DNA of 64,000 nucleotides from an uncultured Pelagibacteraceae bacterium (GTDB lineage: Bacteria; Pseudomonadota; Alphaproteobacteria; Pelagibacterales; Pelagibacteraceae). Below are positions 1 to 9,461 of this stretch, piece by piece. Both the position numbers and the translations under genes were made by a program. The notes under the pieces are model-generated. The model searched no databases, was not told the origin of the DNA, and saw nothing but the letters and a program-made list of their open reading frames with translations. The DNA is taken from assembly GCA_902591695.1 (NCBI GenBank), contig CACJBQ010000002.1, forward strand, positions 1 to 64,000, read 5' to 3'. The stretch's first letter is position 1; every line of letters starts with the position of its first letter.

Positions 1-541
1 TAAATTTAGACGTAGAATAAATATTTACATCAATATGAATAATTGCAATTTTTTCTGTATTTTTTTTTTGAAATTCTATCAAAGTGTCTTCAATTTTACC
101 CTTAATTATAATTACATTTTTTTTTAGTTTTTTTGGAATTTCACCAAATTGTGTTGAACTTCCAATGGTATTATTAGATCCTGGCCAAATTTCTGGATTA
201 CCAAAAAAAGTATCAAATCCATAAATTTTTAAATTATGTTGTGACAACTTATTTGCAAAATAATTAATTGAATATCCAGCGCCCACACCAAATTCTAAAA
301 TCAAATTTTTATCTATCTCCATATTGCTATTGTTAATAGCCTCATCTAAACAAAAATCCCAAAATTCATATTTGTTTTCAAAAATAAGTGAGGAAGATAA
401 TTCATCGTTTAATAGCTCATATGTTTTCTCATGTGCTTTTTTTTGTAAAAAAGAATTAAAATCTTTTGCATGATATTTCTTGCTTGTTAAAGCTATTTTA
501 ACAAAAGCATCTTTAATTATTTCATAGATTTTTCTAATCAT
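1..541 (-). CDS. Partial class I SAM methyltransferase, TylF/macrocin O-methyltransferase-like
   Basis: The reverse strand is open from an ATG at 539-541 to the window edge, so the C-terminus is missing. Translation begins MIRKIYEIIKDAF. A SAM-binding segment follows (ILEFGVGAGYSINYFA), then IYGFDTFFGNPEIW and AIIHIDVNIYSTSKF. The order FGV-G-S, then GFDTFxGxPExW, then HIDVxxYSS is what I associate with TylF/MycF-type O-methyltransferases, which often sit in sugar or natural-product loci. The target is unknown; its neighbours suggest a surface glycan. The start overlaps the end of the upstream SGNH gene by 8 bp, so the two are probably co-transcribed. Family call fairly sure, substrate unknown. 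Confidence 0.72.
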   Translation of the reverse strand, partial: MIRKIYEIIKDAFVKIALTSKKYHAKDFNSFLQKKAHEKTYELLNDELSSSLIFENKYEFWDFCLDEAINNSNMEIDKNLILEFGVGAGYSINYFANKLSQHNLKIYGFDTFFGNPEIWPGSNNTIGSSTQFGEIPKKLKKNVIIIKGKIEDTLIEFQKKNTEKIAIIHIDVNIYSTSKF

Positions 542-1682
542 TAAATTTCTCTATATTTGTCAAAATTTCGCTTGCGACAATTAGATTGCCATTTGGAGAG
601 GTGTGATGTGTGTCTACAAAAATTGGAATGTTGTCTTTATAATTTAAAAAAATATTTTTAAAATTTATGAAATATTCTTTATTTTCCATTTTATTTTCTA
701 TTTCTTGATAAATATTTTTTATATTTCTAGTTTCTTCCTTTTTAAGATCAACAAAATTATATAATTCATAATTATTAAATATAATATGTGGCTCTAAAAT
801 TGCATAAAATTTACCACCATAACTATCAACTAAACTATTTGCTATCTCCCAGTTTTGCTCAATATTTTCGGCAATCTGTCTTACCCTATTTTTATCTGAA
901 CATTCTGTTTCAATATTTACCGTATCTAAAACATCAACAACTCTATTAGATCTATTTATTTTATTTTTTAAATTAGAAAAAAATTCGATTGGAATTGATA
1001 TATAATATTTAAAATTTAATTTACTATCTGCTCTTATAGTGGTGAATTTTTCTCTAAGTATGTCTTCTTGAATAACATTAGATTTTAAGTTTTTCCTAGC
1101 ACCTTTTTCACATTTTGCTAACTCATTTACTCCATTGTAAAATACTACTAATTCTGGTTTATAACCTTCTTTTAACAATTTTATTAAGTAAAATAATGAT
1201 TGATTTGAGTTCCAAGCAGACTCTGCAAAATTATAACTTTTAATTTTGGAAAGTCTTTCAAAATTTGACGGTATAGTATTTTCATCATTAGAACCAAAAC
1301 CCCACATTACCGATCCACCAAAAAAAAAAGCATTTTGATTTAATAAATCAGAATTATCTAAATTTGATAAAGTTAATCTTGTATTATGTTCGCCATCTAT
1401 ATTAATTGTTTTTCCCTTAAATTTATTCGCTCTCCAAACAACGGGTGTTTCATAATGAAATTTGATTTGAGAATATTCTCTATAGTGTAATGCTGCCCAA
1501 GGAATATTATCGTAATTTTGATAACAAGAATAACGTACACAAGATGTATCTAAATTTTTTTCTACTTTTTTATCTTGATATACTCTGTAAACTTCAGAAA
1601 CACCTATCATTAAAAAAATAATTAAATTATATATGAGGAAGATTAATAATAGATTGATTGAAATTATTTTAACTAATTTCAT
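534..1682 (-). CDS. SGNH/GDSL-type hydrolase, membrane-anchored
   Basis: This 382-residue protein has one N-terminal hydrophobic segment (about residues 5-27) that would anchor it facing the periplasm. It carries SGNH-like blocks: GGSVMWGFG at 122-130 (block I with the Ser nucleophile), FYNGVNE at 181-187 (block III-like, Asn) and DTHHTSPNG from 357 (the Asp-x-x-His block, D357/H360). Such proteins commonly act as esterases or O-acyl-modifying enzymes on surface polysaccharide, but no substrate can be read here. It starts 3 bp after the thyX stop and overlaps the next gene by 8 bp. It looks like accessory cargo next to thyX/ssrA rather than a core gene. Confidence 0.7.
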   Translation of the reverse strand: MKLVKIISINLLLIFLIYNLIIFLMIGVSEVYRVYQDKKVEKNLDTSCVRYSCYQNYDNIPWAALHYREYSQIKFHYETPVVWRANKFKGKTINIDGEHNTRLTLSNLDNSDLLNQNAFFFGGSVMWGFGSNDENTIPSNFERLSKIKSYNFAESAWNSNQSLFYLIKLLKEGYKPELVVFYNGVNELAKCEKGARKNLKSNVIQEDILREKFTTIRADSKLNFKYYISIPIEFFSNLKNKINRSNRVVDVLDTVNIETECSDKNRVRQIAENIEQNWEIANSLVDSYGGKFYAILEPHIIFNNYELYNFVDLKKEETRNIKNIYQEIENKMENKEYFINFKNIFLNYKDNIPIFVDTHHTSPNGNLIVASEILTNIEKFND

Positions 1683-1685
1683 AAA

Positions 1686-2633
1686 TTAAATAAGTTTATC
1701 TTTTAAATCAAAGGCCTCCATAAGTTCATTCCATTCCCTTTTTGAAAGTCCAGAAGTTTCTATATCAACTTTTTCGCCTTTAATAAGTTTTTGAATGATT
1801 GCTTTTCCTTTCGCTGAAACTTCAATGCCACCAACTCTATAATCCATAAACGCATCATATGTGGTTGGCACCCACTTTTTAAGAGTATCTAACATTATAT
1901 CAGCATAAACTCTTATTTCATATTGAGCATGACTATCAGCTCTTAGTCTTAAAAAATTCATTAAATTTAATAAATCAGTTTTCCAATACCACTGGGTATA
2001 AGTATTTAACGTTAAATTCATTCTTGCAAGCTCTCTTGCTAAACCTTTTTTATTTTCATCAATAGTTGATCCATCAAATCTTTCATTAAGCATAGTCTCG
2101 TAATTATCATAAGTTCTCTCTGCATCGCTTTTTAAAAGTTCTAAAACTTCTTCTGCTTGTTTTCCTTCCAAGACATCTCCTCTACCCTGTCTATTACTAG
2201 TTGATTGAGCTGCTAAATTTTCTTGAGATGGCAAATAAAATTCCTTATCCAGAATTGAATACCTTGCAGAATATTCATTTACATTTGCTGTTCTATGTCT
2301 AATCCATTGTCTTGCAATAAAAATTGGAAGCTTAACATGATATTTAATTTCACACATTTCAAATGGCGTACTGTGCCAATGTCTCATTAAATATTTAATT
2401 AAACCTTTATCGGTTGAAACTTGTTTTGTTCCTTTTCCGTAAGATACTCTAGCTGATTGAACTATGGATGTGTCATCACCCATATAATCAACAACTCTTA
2501 CAAAACCATGATCTAAAGCTGGAATTGCTTCATATAGGATTTTTTCGAGCTCAGGAGCTGTAACTCTTTTTGTTTGATTGCTTTGAGATTGTTGATTTTT
2601 AATTTCTTCTTGTTGTTCTTTAGTTAATTTCAT
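1686..2633 (-). CDS. thyX: Flavin-dependent thymidylate synthase ThyX
   Basis: ThyX makes dTMP from dUMP using methylene-THF and reduced FAD. The signature [15 protein letters not shown] lies at residues 112-126 of a 315-residue protein and matches the ThyX motif RHRxxSxNExSxRY closely. I start translation at the ATG at 2631-2633 ([10 protein letters not shown]). The same frame can be extended upstream to 2756, but that extension would run through the acceptor piece of the tmRNA gene on the other strand and its sequence is unlike ThyX, so I reject it. thyX is divergent from ssrA, and about 40 bp between them must hold both promoters. Confidence 0.95.
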   Translation of the reverse strand: MKLTKEQQEEIKNQQSQSNQTKRVTAPELEKILYEAIPALDHGFVRVVDYMGDDTSIVQSARVSYGKGTKQVSTDKGLIKYLMRHWHSTPFEMCEIKYHVKLPIFIARQWIRHRTANVNEYSARYSILDKEFYLPSQENLAAQSTSNRQGRGDVLEGKQAEEVLELLKSDAERTYDNYETMLNERFDGSTIDENKKGLARELARMNLTLNTYTQWYWKTDLLNLMNFLRLRADSHAQYEIRVYADIMLDTLKKWVPTTYDAFMDYRVGGIEVSAKGKAIIQKLIKGEKVDIETSGLSKREWNELMEAFDLKDKLI

Positions 2634-2641
2634 GATTGTTA

Positions 2642-2669
2642 TTGAATCTGTTGTAATTACTTTTATATT
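2642..2669 (+). promoter_or_regulatory. Candidate sigma70 promoter of ssrA
   Basis: TTGAAT (2642-2647) and TATATT (2664-2669) are 16 bp apart. A start about 7 bp downstream would fall at the base of the GTTGG/CCAAC hairpin that opens the tmRNA acceptor piece. In AT-rich DNA such matches also occur by chance; the position is the main support. Confidence 0.42.
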
Positions 2670-2675
2670 AATAAT

Positions 2676-2936
2676 GTTGGTTTTCCAACTACGACGATAA
2701 ACGAATTTCGTAATAACCATTGCGGACGTGGGGGCAGTACCCACCACCTCCACCATTACAACTTATGGGGGTGAACTAGATTCGACGGGTGACTAAAGGC
2801 TATTCTTTCGTTCGGGATTGTTCCACCGTAACGGGCTAATTTATAATTGCTAACGAAAGTTACGCACTTGCTGCCTAATTAACTCAGTTAATTAAGCAAA
2901 CGGGGTCTGGGGCACCTGGCAACAGAACGCCCCCTA
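2676..2936 (+). ncRNA. ssrA: tmRNA, permuted two-piece type
   Basis: tmRNA rescues stalled ribosomes and tags the nascent protein. The gene is circularly permuted. The acceptor piece comes first: hairpin GTTGG/CCAAC (2676-2689), conserved GCGGACG (2722-2728), T arm GTGGG-GGCAGTA-CCCAC (2728-2744), acceptor strand CACCTCC (2745-2751) and ACCA (2752-2755). An 11-nt spacer follows. The coding piece then starts with GGGGGTG (2767-2773), which pairs with CACCTCC with one G-U, followed by the tmRNA-like ATTCGACGGG. The tag frame GCT...GCC (2849-2875) encodes ANESYALAA and stops at TAA 2876-2878. A hairpin and a GGGGC...GCCCC end follow. Coding GGCTATT (2798-2804) and TTCGTT (2807-2812) can pair with acceptor AATAACC (2712-2718) and AACGAA (2700-2705), holding the two pieces together. 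The exact processed ends are inferred. Confidence 0.93.
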
Positions 2937-2937
2937 T

Positions 2938-5604
2938 TTAATTTAATTTTTTTTTAATTTCAGCTTGAGCGGCAGCCAACCTTGCAACAGGAACTCTATA
3001 AGGTGAACAAGAAACATAATTCAATCCTGCTTTTGAACAAAAAGATATACTATGTGGATCTCCTCCATGCTCTCCACAGATACCTAACTTTAGATTTTTG
3101 TTTTGTTTTCGTCCTTTTTCTACTGCTATTTCAACTAAATCTGAAACTCCTTCATCTATTGAAACAAAAGGATCAACAGAAAATATTTTGTTTTCTAAAT
3201 AATCATTTAAAAATTTACCGCTATCATCTCTACTTATCCCAAAAGTAGTCTGAGTTAAATCATTTGTTCCAAAACTAAAGAATTCTGCGTGCTTAGCAAT
3301 CTCCTTTGCTTTTATTGCCGCTCTAGGTAATTCAATCATCGTTCCAACTAAAAATTCTATTTTCAATTTATTTTCTTGTTGAACTTGACTAGCAATTCTA
3401 ATTACTAATTCTTTCATTATTTTAATTTCAGCCTCTGTAGATACTAAAGGTATCATTATTTCAGGAAATGCAGATTTAATTTTATTTTTTTTGAGGTAAG
3501 CCAAAGCCTCGAATATTGCTTTGCATTGCATTTCATAAATTTCAGGAAAAGATATTCCCAGACGACATCCCCTATGACCTAACATAGGATTTTGCTCATG
3601 GAGCTCTTCAATTCTCGACTCAACCTCTTTAACTGGGAGATTAACTATACTAGCAACTTCATTCATTTCCTTTTCTGTACGTGGTAAAAATTCATGTAAT
3701 GGTGGGTCCAACAATCTAACTGTGACTGGTAATCCACTCATGATTTTAAAAATATCTATAAAATCTTTTCTTTGATGCGGTAACAGTTTTTGTAATGCTA
3801 TTGCTCTGTCTTCTTTTGTTTTAGATAATATCATTTCTCTTACAGATAAAATTCGTTCTTCATCAAAAAACATATGTTCAGTTCTGCATAATCCAATACC
3901 CTCTGCACCAAATTCTTTTGCAATTTTGGTATCTTTTGGAGTCTCAGAATTTGTTCTTACTTTTAATTTCCTAAAGCTATCTGCCCAAGACATTAACTTG
4001 GAAAAATCACCAGATATTTCAGGCTTCACAGTTGAAATACTTCCTGCAATAATTCTTCCAGTTGAGCCGTCAATAGTGATTACGTCTCCTTCTTTAATCT
4101 CTATTGAAGAAGTTTTAAAAGATTTATTTTCATAGTTTATATCAATTTCACTTGATCCTGATACACATGGTCTACCCATACCTCTCGCAACAACAGCTGC
4201 ATGACTTGTCATTCCTCCTCTAGCAGTCAAAATTCCTTTAGCAGCATGCATTCCTTGTATATCTTCTGGAGAGGTCTCTACCCTGACCAAAATTGTATCT
4301 TGCATCATTGCGGTTAATCTTTCAGCTTCTTCTGATGTAAATACAACTTTACCACTCGCTGCACCTGGTGATGCTGGCAATCCATTTGCTATAACATTAA
4401 TTGAACTTTTTTCATCCAAAGTAGGGTGTAAAAGTGTATCTAAAGAGTTTGGGTCAACTCTTAACACAGCTTCCTTTTTAGAAATTAATTTTTCTTTAAC
4501 CATATCAACTGCAATCTTTACTGCTGATTTTGCTGTTCTTTTTCCTGATCTTGTTTGAAGCATCCATAGTTTACTATTTTCAACTGTAAACTCTACGTCT
4601 TGCATATCTTTGTAATGTATCTCTAATTTTTTCAAGATTTTTTGTAGTTCTTTAAATACTTTAGGCATAGATTCTTCCATTGATAATTCTTTTACTTTAG
4701 CATCTCTCCTAGCTTTTTTTGTTATGTATTGAGGAGTCCTCGTACCAGCTACAACATCTTCCCCTTGCGCATTAATTAAATACTCGCCATATATTTCATT
4801 TGATCCATCTGATGGATTTCTTGTAAACACAACTCCTGTTGCACAATCATCACCCATATTTCCAAAAACCATTGATTGAACATTTACAGCAGTTCCCCAC
4901 TCGGCTGGGATTTGATTTAATTTTCTATAAACTTTTGCTCTATTGCTTTCCCACGATAAAAATACTGCGCTTATTGCTCCTAGCAATTGTTCATAAACAT
5001 CTTGGGGAAAATCTTTTTTTGCTTTTTCTCTTACTGTTTTTTTAAAATCCTGAATTAATCCATCCCAATCACTTTCATCTAAATCTGTATCTAACAAAAC
5101 GCCTTTCGTAAGTTTATAATTTTCAATTAATTCCTCAAAATGATAACCTTCTACACCCATTACTACATTACCGTACATTTGAATGAACCTTCTATAACTG
5201 TCTTTAGCAAATCTTCCATTTGAAGTTTTAATTGCTAAAGCTTTAACTGTTTTATCGTTCAGGCCTAGGTTTAGAATAGTATCCATCATACCTGGCATTG
5301 ATACTCTTGCGCCAGAACGTACAGACAACAAAAGTGGATTCTTTAAGTCACCAAATTTCTTAGAAACATCTTTTTCAATTAATTTTAATTCTTTTTTAAT
5401 TTGAGAAATTAAATTTTTATTTAATTTTTCTTTATCTTTATAAAAAATTTCACAAACTTTTGTAGATATTGTAAAACCAGGGGGCACTGGAAGACCCATT
5501 CTTCCCATTTCAGAGAGATTAGCACCTTTTCCTCCTAAAAAGTTTTTAGGATTTTTAATTTTTTTACTGTTCTTAGAATTAAAGTTTAATATAAGTTTCT
5601 TCAT
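2938..5604 (-). CDS. ppdK: Pyruvate, phosphate dikinase
   Basis: PPDK interconverts pyruvate + ATP + Pi and PEP + AMP + PPi, and can replace pyruvate kinase or feed gluconeogenesis. The protein is 888 residues, the usual bacterial PPDK length. It has the N-terminal nucleotide-binding domain (GGKGANLSEMGRMGLPVPPG from 24; SVRSGARVSMPGMMDT near 94-109), the swivelling phospho-His domain (GGMTSHAA at 463-470, His468) and a C-terminal PEP/pyruvate TIM barrel ending with LGICGEHGGDP. It overlaps the stop of glyS by one base. Its last codons (KKKLN) lie over the T-run that probably terminates the convergent tmRNA. It belongs with the gap/pgk/fba genes later in the window. Confidence 0.97.
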   Translation of the reverse strand: MKKLILNFNSKNSKKIKNPKNFLGGKGANLSEMGRMGLPVPPGFTISTKVCEIFYKDKEKLNKNLISQIKKELKLIEKDVSKKFGDLKNPLLLSVRSGARVSMPGMMDTILNLGLNDKTVKALAIKTSNGRFAKDSYRRFIQMYGNVVMGVEGYHFEELIENYKLTKGVLLDTDLDESDWDGLIQDFKKTVREKAKKDFPQDVYEQLLGAISAVFLSWESNRAKVYRKLNQIPAEWGTAVNVQSMVFGNMGDDCATGVVFTRNPSDGSNEIYGEYLINAQGEDVVAGTRTPQYITKKARRDAKVKELSMEESMPKVFKELQKILKKLEIHYKDMQDVEFTVENSKLWMLQTRSGKRTAKSAVKIAVDMVKEKLISKKEAVLRVDPNSLDTLLHPTLDEKSSINVIANGLPASPGAASGKVVFTSEEAERLTAMMQDTILVRVETSPEDIQGMHAAKGILTARGGMTSHAAVVARGMGRPCVSGSSEIDINYENKSFKTSSIEIKEGDVITIDGSTGRIIAGSISTVKPEISGDFSKLMSWADSFRKLKVRTNSETPKDTKIAKEFGAEGIGLCRTEHMFFDEERILSVREMILSKTKEDRAIALQKLLPHQRKDFIDIFKIMSGLPVTVRLLDPPLHEFLPRTEKEMNEVASIVNLPVKEVESRIEELHEQNPMLGHRGCRLGISFPEIYEMQCKAIFEALAYLKKNKIKSAFPEIMIPLVSTEAEIKIMKELVIRIASQVQQENKLKIEFLVGTMIELPRAAIKAKEIAKHAEFFSFGTNDLTQTTFGISRDDSGKFLNDYLENKIFSVDPFVSIDEGVSDLVEIAVEKGRKQNKNLKLGICGEHGGDPHSISFCSKAGLNYVSCSPYRVPVARLAAAQAEIKKKLN

Positions 5605-7670
5605 TAACGGGAGTCGATTAGAGAAAAATTAACATAATTGTTGAACGTTTTACACATCATTTGGATAAGTTCCAGCCTATTCTTCTTTGTGACTGGATCA
5701 TCTTCGTTAACAATTACATTATCAAAAAAGTCAAAAACTTCTCTTTTGACGCTAGCTAAATTGTCCAATGTTTGAACATAATTTTCATCTTTATTAATAC
5801 CTAAGAAATATTTTCTTAATTCACTAATTTTTTTAAATAAATTTTTTTCTAACTCAGTTTTAAAAATACCAGGGTCAGTTGTATTTGATAATTCTATTTT
5901 ATTATTTTTTAATTCTCCGTCTAAAATGTTTGAGGCTCTTTTATAGCTTGCAATAATATCTAAACCATCTGGTTTGTTAATAATTTTATTTAAATGCTTA
6001 GCTTTGTTAAAAATAATAACAGATTGATCTAAGTTAAAAGAACTAGTTGATGCTTGAATTATATCATTTCTAATATTTTCTTCCTTCATGTGATATTTTA
6101 ATCTATCCATTAAAAAATCTGATAACTCATTTTGTAAAGATTGATTATCAATTTCAAATCCTTGATCTAAATACAGGCTTAAAGAATAATTAATTAGATC
6201 TTTTATTTTAAAATCTTTTTTATTTTCAATTATTATTCTTATTACTCCTAATGCTAATCTTCTTAGGGCATATGGATCTTTAGAACTTGTTGGTTTTTGA
6301 TTTAAACCAAAAAAACCAACCAAAGTATCTATCTTATCAGCTAAAGAAAGGGCTATGCTAAATGGTTTTTTTGGGACTCTTGAGCCTGAACCTGCAGGTA
6401 GATATTGTTCACTTATGGCCAAAGCCAAATCTTTATCAAAACCTTGTGCAATAGCAAAATAACCTCCCATCACACCTTGTAGTTCCGGGAATTCACCCAC
6501 TAGCTCTGATAATAAATCAACCTTACAAATTGATGCTGATAATTCAACTTTTTCTTTACTAATTAAAAGTTCATCAGATATCATTCCACCCAATTTTCTC
6601 ATTCTTTGAGCTTTATCAAAATAACTTCCTAATCCTCTAAAATAACTCATTGATTTTAAATCTGTAACTTTTTTAACCATATTTTGAGATTTATCTTTTT
6701 TCCAAAAAAATTCTGCGTCACTTAATCTTGCTTCAACTACTCTTTCATTTCCTAATTTAATTAATCCCTTTTTATCTTTTTTGTTTGCAACAACTAAAAA
6801 CTCATTAGTAATATTTTCTTTATTATCAAATATAGGGAAATATTTTTGATGGTATTGCATGGTGATAATTAATATTTCTTTTGGAATATTTAAAAATTTC
6901 TTATCAAATTCACAAAGAAGGATATTTGGTTGATCTGTTAAATCTACAACCTCATTCAGTAATCTAGGATTATGTTGAATCTTAATATTTTTATTTTTTA
7001 ATATATTGTTGAATTTTTTTTCTATTAACTTTTTTCTTTCATTGTGATCGACGATAATGTCCATTTTTTTAAAAAAACTTTTATAATTTTTAAATTCTAA
7101 GAATGACTTTTTATTTTCCTCAAATTCTTTATCAATAAAAGTTGAGCTAGAAGATGTTAGGTGATGAAAATTAAAATTTAATTTTTTTTTATCAAATACA
7201 GCTAGAATTGATTTTAACGGTCTCCCCCAATTTAGGTCAAAAGTTCCCCAATACATTGATTTTTTCCATTGAATTTTACTTAACAATGTTGGGATAAATT
7301 TCTCTAGCAATTCATGTGTATACAATTTTTTTGATTTTGTCTTGAAAAAATAAAATTCTCCTTTGTCAGATTTCTTTTGGTATAGATCCTTTTTTACGAT
7401 TTTATTTGACCTAACAAAACCCTCTAGCGCTACCTCTGGTGACTTGATATTTGGACCTTTAATCTCCTCTGATTTTAGTACAACATTTTTTTGAACTCCT
7501 TCAAACAATACCACTAGTCTGTTTGGTGTTGAGTATGATGAACTTTTTTTAAATAAAATTGATTTTTCTAAAAAAAAATCATTAAAACTTTTAAGTAAGT
7601 CTTCCCTTAAATTTTGTTGAAGATTTGAGGGTATTTCTTCACTAAATAATTCTAAAAAAAACTCTGACAT
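5604..7670 (-). CDS. glyS: Glycyl-tRNA synthetase beta subunit
   Basis: This 688-residue beta subunit of the bacterial alpha2-beta2 GlyRS starts [15 protein letters not shown], the expected N-terminus (FLxExxxEExP). The conserved GRPLKSILA, DAEFFWKKD and YALRRLALGVIRI (the helical HD-like body) follow, and a C-terminal tRNA-binding region resembling the ArgRS anticodon-binding domain. The beta subunit supplies tRNA binding to the catalytic alpha subunit encoded just upstream; glyQ stop and glyS start share one base. Length and domain order are normal. Confidence 0.96.
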   Translation of the reverse strand: MSEFFLELFSEEIPSNLQQNLREDLLKSFNDFFLEKSILFKKSSSYSTPNRLVVLFEGVQKNVVLKSEEIKGPNIKSPEVALEGFVRSNKIVKKDLYQKKSDKGEFYFFKTKSKKLYTHELLEKFIPTLLSKIQWKKSMYWGTFDLNWGRPLKSILAVFDKKKLNFNFHHLTSSSSTFIDKEFEENKKSFLEFKNYKSFFKKMDIIVDHNERKKLIEKKFNNILKNKNIKIQHNPRLLNEVVDLTDQPNILLCEFDKKFLNIPKEILIITMQYHQKYFPIFDNKENITNEFLVVANKKDKKGLIKLGNERVVEARLSDAEFFWKKDKSQNMVKKVTDLKSMSYFRGLGSYFDKAQRMRKLGGMISDELLISKEKVELSASICKVDLLSELVGEFPELQGVMGGYFAIAQGFDKDLALAISEQYLPAGSGSRVPKKPFSIALSLADKIDTLVGFFGLNQKPTSSKDPYALRRLALGVIRIIIENKKDFKIKDLINYSLSLYLDQGFEIDNQSLQNELSDFLMDRLKYHMKEENIRNDIIQASTSSFNLDQSVIIFNKAKHLNKIINKPDGLDIIASYKRASNILDGELKNNKIELSNTTDPGIFKTELEKNLFKKISELRKYFLGINKDENYVQTLDNLASVKREVFDFFDNVIVNEDDPVTKKNRLELIQMMCKTFNNYVNFSLIDSR

Positions 7671-8575
7671 TATTTTTGACTATCTAACCAAACGCCTGCT
7701 GTAGATTTTGTAATATCTCTTATTCTGGCAATATAACCTGCTCTTTGTGCAACACTGATTGCACCTCTTGCATCTAAAATATTAAAAACATGACTGGCTT
7801 TTAAACATTGATCATATGCTGGTAAAGAAATTTTTTTTTCTACCAAATCTTTTGCCTCGGACTCATGCATTTCAAACATTTTAAAAAGTGTTTCTACATT
7901 CGCGTGTTCAAAATTGTATGCTGAAAATTCTTTTTCGGCTTGATGAAATACTTCTTGATATTTTACACCTTCATCATTCCACAACAGATCATAAACGTTT
8001 TTTTCTTTTTGAGTAAACATACAAATTCTTTCTAAACCATAAGTGATTTCAACTGATACAGGTTTACAATCAAATCCAGCCATTTGTTGAAAATAGGTGA
8101 ATTGAGTAATTTCCATTCCATCACACCATACTTCCCATCCCAATCCTGCAGCACCTAATGTTGGACTTTCCCAATCATCTTCAACAAACCTTATATCATG
8201 GTCATTATGATCTATTCCTATAGTAGATAAACTATTTAAATAAAGTTTTTTTATATTTTCAGGAGAAGGTTTAATTAAAACTTGAAATTGATAATAGTGT
8301 TGCAACCTGTTTGGATTATCTCCATATCTTCCATCTGTAGGTCTTCTTGATGGTTGTACGTAAGCTGCTTTCCATGGTTTATTTCCAAGTGATCTTAGGG
8401 TAGTAGCTGGATGAAAAGTTCCTGCACCAACCTCCATATCATAAGGCTGAAGAATAATGCATCCTTTTTTACTCCAAAATTTCTGAAGATTTAAAATTGT
8501 ATCTTGGAATGTTTGAATTTTTTTTTTTTCTTTTTTTGCTTTAGAAACCATATCTTTGCCAAATTGATCTTTCAT
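7670..8575 (-). CDS. glyQ: Glycyl-tRNA synthetase alpha subunit
   Basis: Class II catalytic subunit that charges tRNA-Gly. [58 protein letters not shown] and [15 protein letters not shown] are hallmark GlyQ stretches. Length 301 with the chosen ATG at 8575; a second in-frame ATG at 8551 ([11 protein letters not shown]) would still keep the full catalytic domain. It would reduce the overlap with the upstream peptidase gene from 35 to 11 bp, so the start is not settled. Partner of glyS. Confidence 0.96.
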   Translation of the reverse strand: MKDQFGKDMVSKAKKEKKKIQTFQDTILNLQKFWSKKGCIILQPYDMEVGAGTFHPATTLRSLGNKPWKAAYVQPSRRPTDGRYGDNPNRLQHYYQFQVLIKPSPENIKKLYLNSLSTIGIDHNDHDIRFVEDDWESPTLGAAGLGWEVWCDGMEITQFTYFQQMAGFDCKPVSVEITYGLERICMFTQKEKNVYDLLWNDEGVKYQEVFHQAEKEFSAYNFEHANVETLFKMFEMHESEAKDLVEKKISLPAYDQCLKASHVFNILDARGAISVAQRAGYIARIRDITKSTAGVWLDSQK

Positions 8576-9347
8576 CTAAAATACTTGCTATTTGATCTAC
8601 TTGATTGCTGGATGAAGAAAGTTTTTGACTTAACCATCCTTTTGGTTTTTCAAATTTTTTAATAATTACATCTTCACCAAATTTATCTTTTAATATTTCA
8701 TGTGCGTTACCAATTCCGTCAATCAATCCTAAATTTTTTGCTTTACTGCCTGACCAAAACTCACCTGAAAAAAGTTCTACATCAGATTTGTTTAATTTTG
8801 ATCCTCTGCTTTTTTCAACAACATCTATAAAGTCTTTATGAAGATCCAATTGAATATTTTTTAATCTTTCAATATCTTCGTTTTTTTCTTCTAAAAATGG
8901 ATCAAGTGTGCTTTTGTTTTTACCAGCAGTATGAACTCTTCTTTCAACTCCAATTTTTTTTATCAACTCTGTAAATCCAAAAGAAGAATATATCACACCT
9001 ATAGATCCAATTATTGAACTTGAATTTGCATAAATTTCGTCCCCAGCACAAGAAATCAAATATCCTCCAGAAGCTGCTACGTCTTCAGCGAATACAATAA
9101 CTTTTTTTTTATGTTTTTTTGATTGTTGTCTAATAAAATTGTAGATTAAATGAGATTGAACTGGTGATCCTCCTGGAGAATTGATTGATATAGCAACACA
9201 TGTCGCTTTTTTCAGAGAAAAAGCCTTTTTAATTAGTTCTTCTTGACCTGCAAAATCAATACCTTGTTTAAATTTTCCAGCATTACCAATAACTCCGCTT
9301 AATTTTAAGTGAGCAACAATTTTTTTCTTTTTAAAAAAAGAGAACAT
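8541..9347 (-). CDS. S49-family peptidase (SppA/SohB-like)
   Basis: A short S49 protease of 268 residues, of the kind that degrades signal peptides or membrane-protein fragments at the inner membrane. Motifs: [12 protein letters not shown] (55-65), nucleophile Ser93 in ASGGYLIS, and a candidate catalytic Lys145 in TAGKNKS. There is no long N-terminal membrane segment; the protein begins MFSFFKKKK and goes straight into the protease fold, so it may be peripheral. The gene is first in a minus-strand run leading to glyQ-glyS-ppdK and overlaps glyQ. Whether it is an SppA or SohB orthologue cannot be decided from sequence alone. Confidence 0.88.
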   Translation of the reverse strand: MFSFFKKKKIVAHLKLSGVIGNAGKFKQGIDFAGQEELIKKAFSLKKATCVAISINSPGGSPVQSHLIYNFIRQQSKKHKKKVIVFAEDVAASGGYLISCAGDEIYANSSSIIGSIGVIYSSFGFTELIKKIGVERRVHTAGKNKSTLDPFLEEKNEDIERLKNIQLDLHKDFIDVVEKSRGSKLNKSDVELFSGEFWSGSKAKNLGLIDGIGNAHEILKDKFGEDVIIKKFEKPKGWLSQKLSSSSNQVDQIASILDERSIWQRYGF

Positions 9348-9461
9348 AAGTAAGTCTTATAGAATTATTTATTGAATATAAAGACTACTTATAATTGAAG
9401 AAACTGGTGCGTCAATTGATAAGTAATATATATAAACAAATTATACTAATTTAAAAATGTT
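9348..9461. promoter_or_regulatory. Divergent promoter region between the S49 peptidase and prenyl synthase genes
   Basis: 114 bp without a gene lie between two divergent starts. A perfect TATAAT is at 9390-9395 on the + strand, pointing at the prenyl synthase. The nearest TTGAAT (9372-9377) is only 12 bp upstream of it, too close for a standard -35. No other structure stands out. Confidence 0.3.

Noticed and set aside
2634-2756. N-terminal extension of thyX to an upstream ATG
   Set aside because: It would be antisense to the acceptor piece of tmRNA and has no ThyX-like sequence; the ATG at 2633 gives a normal protein.
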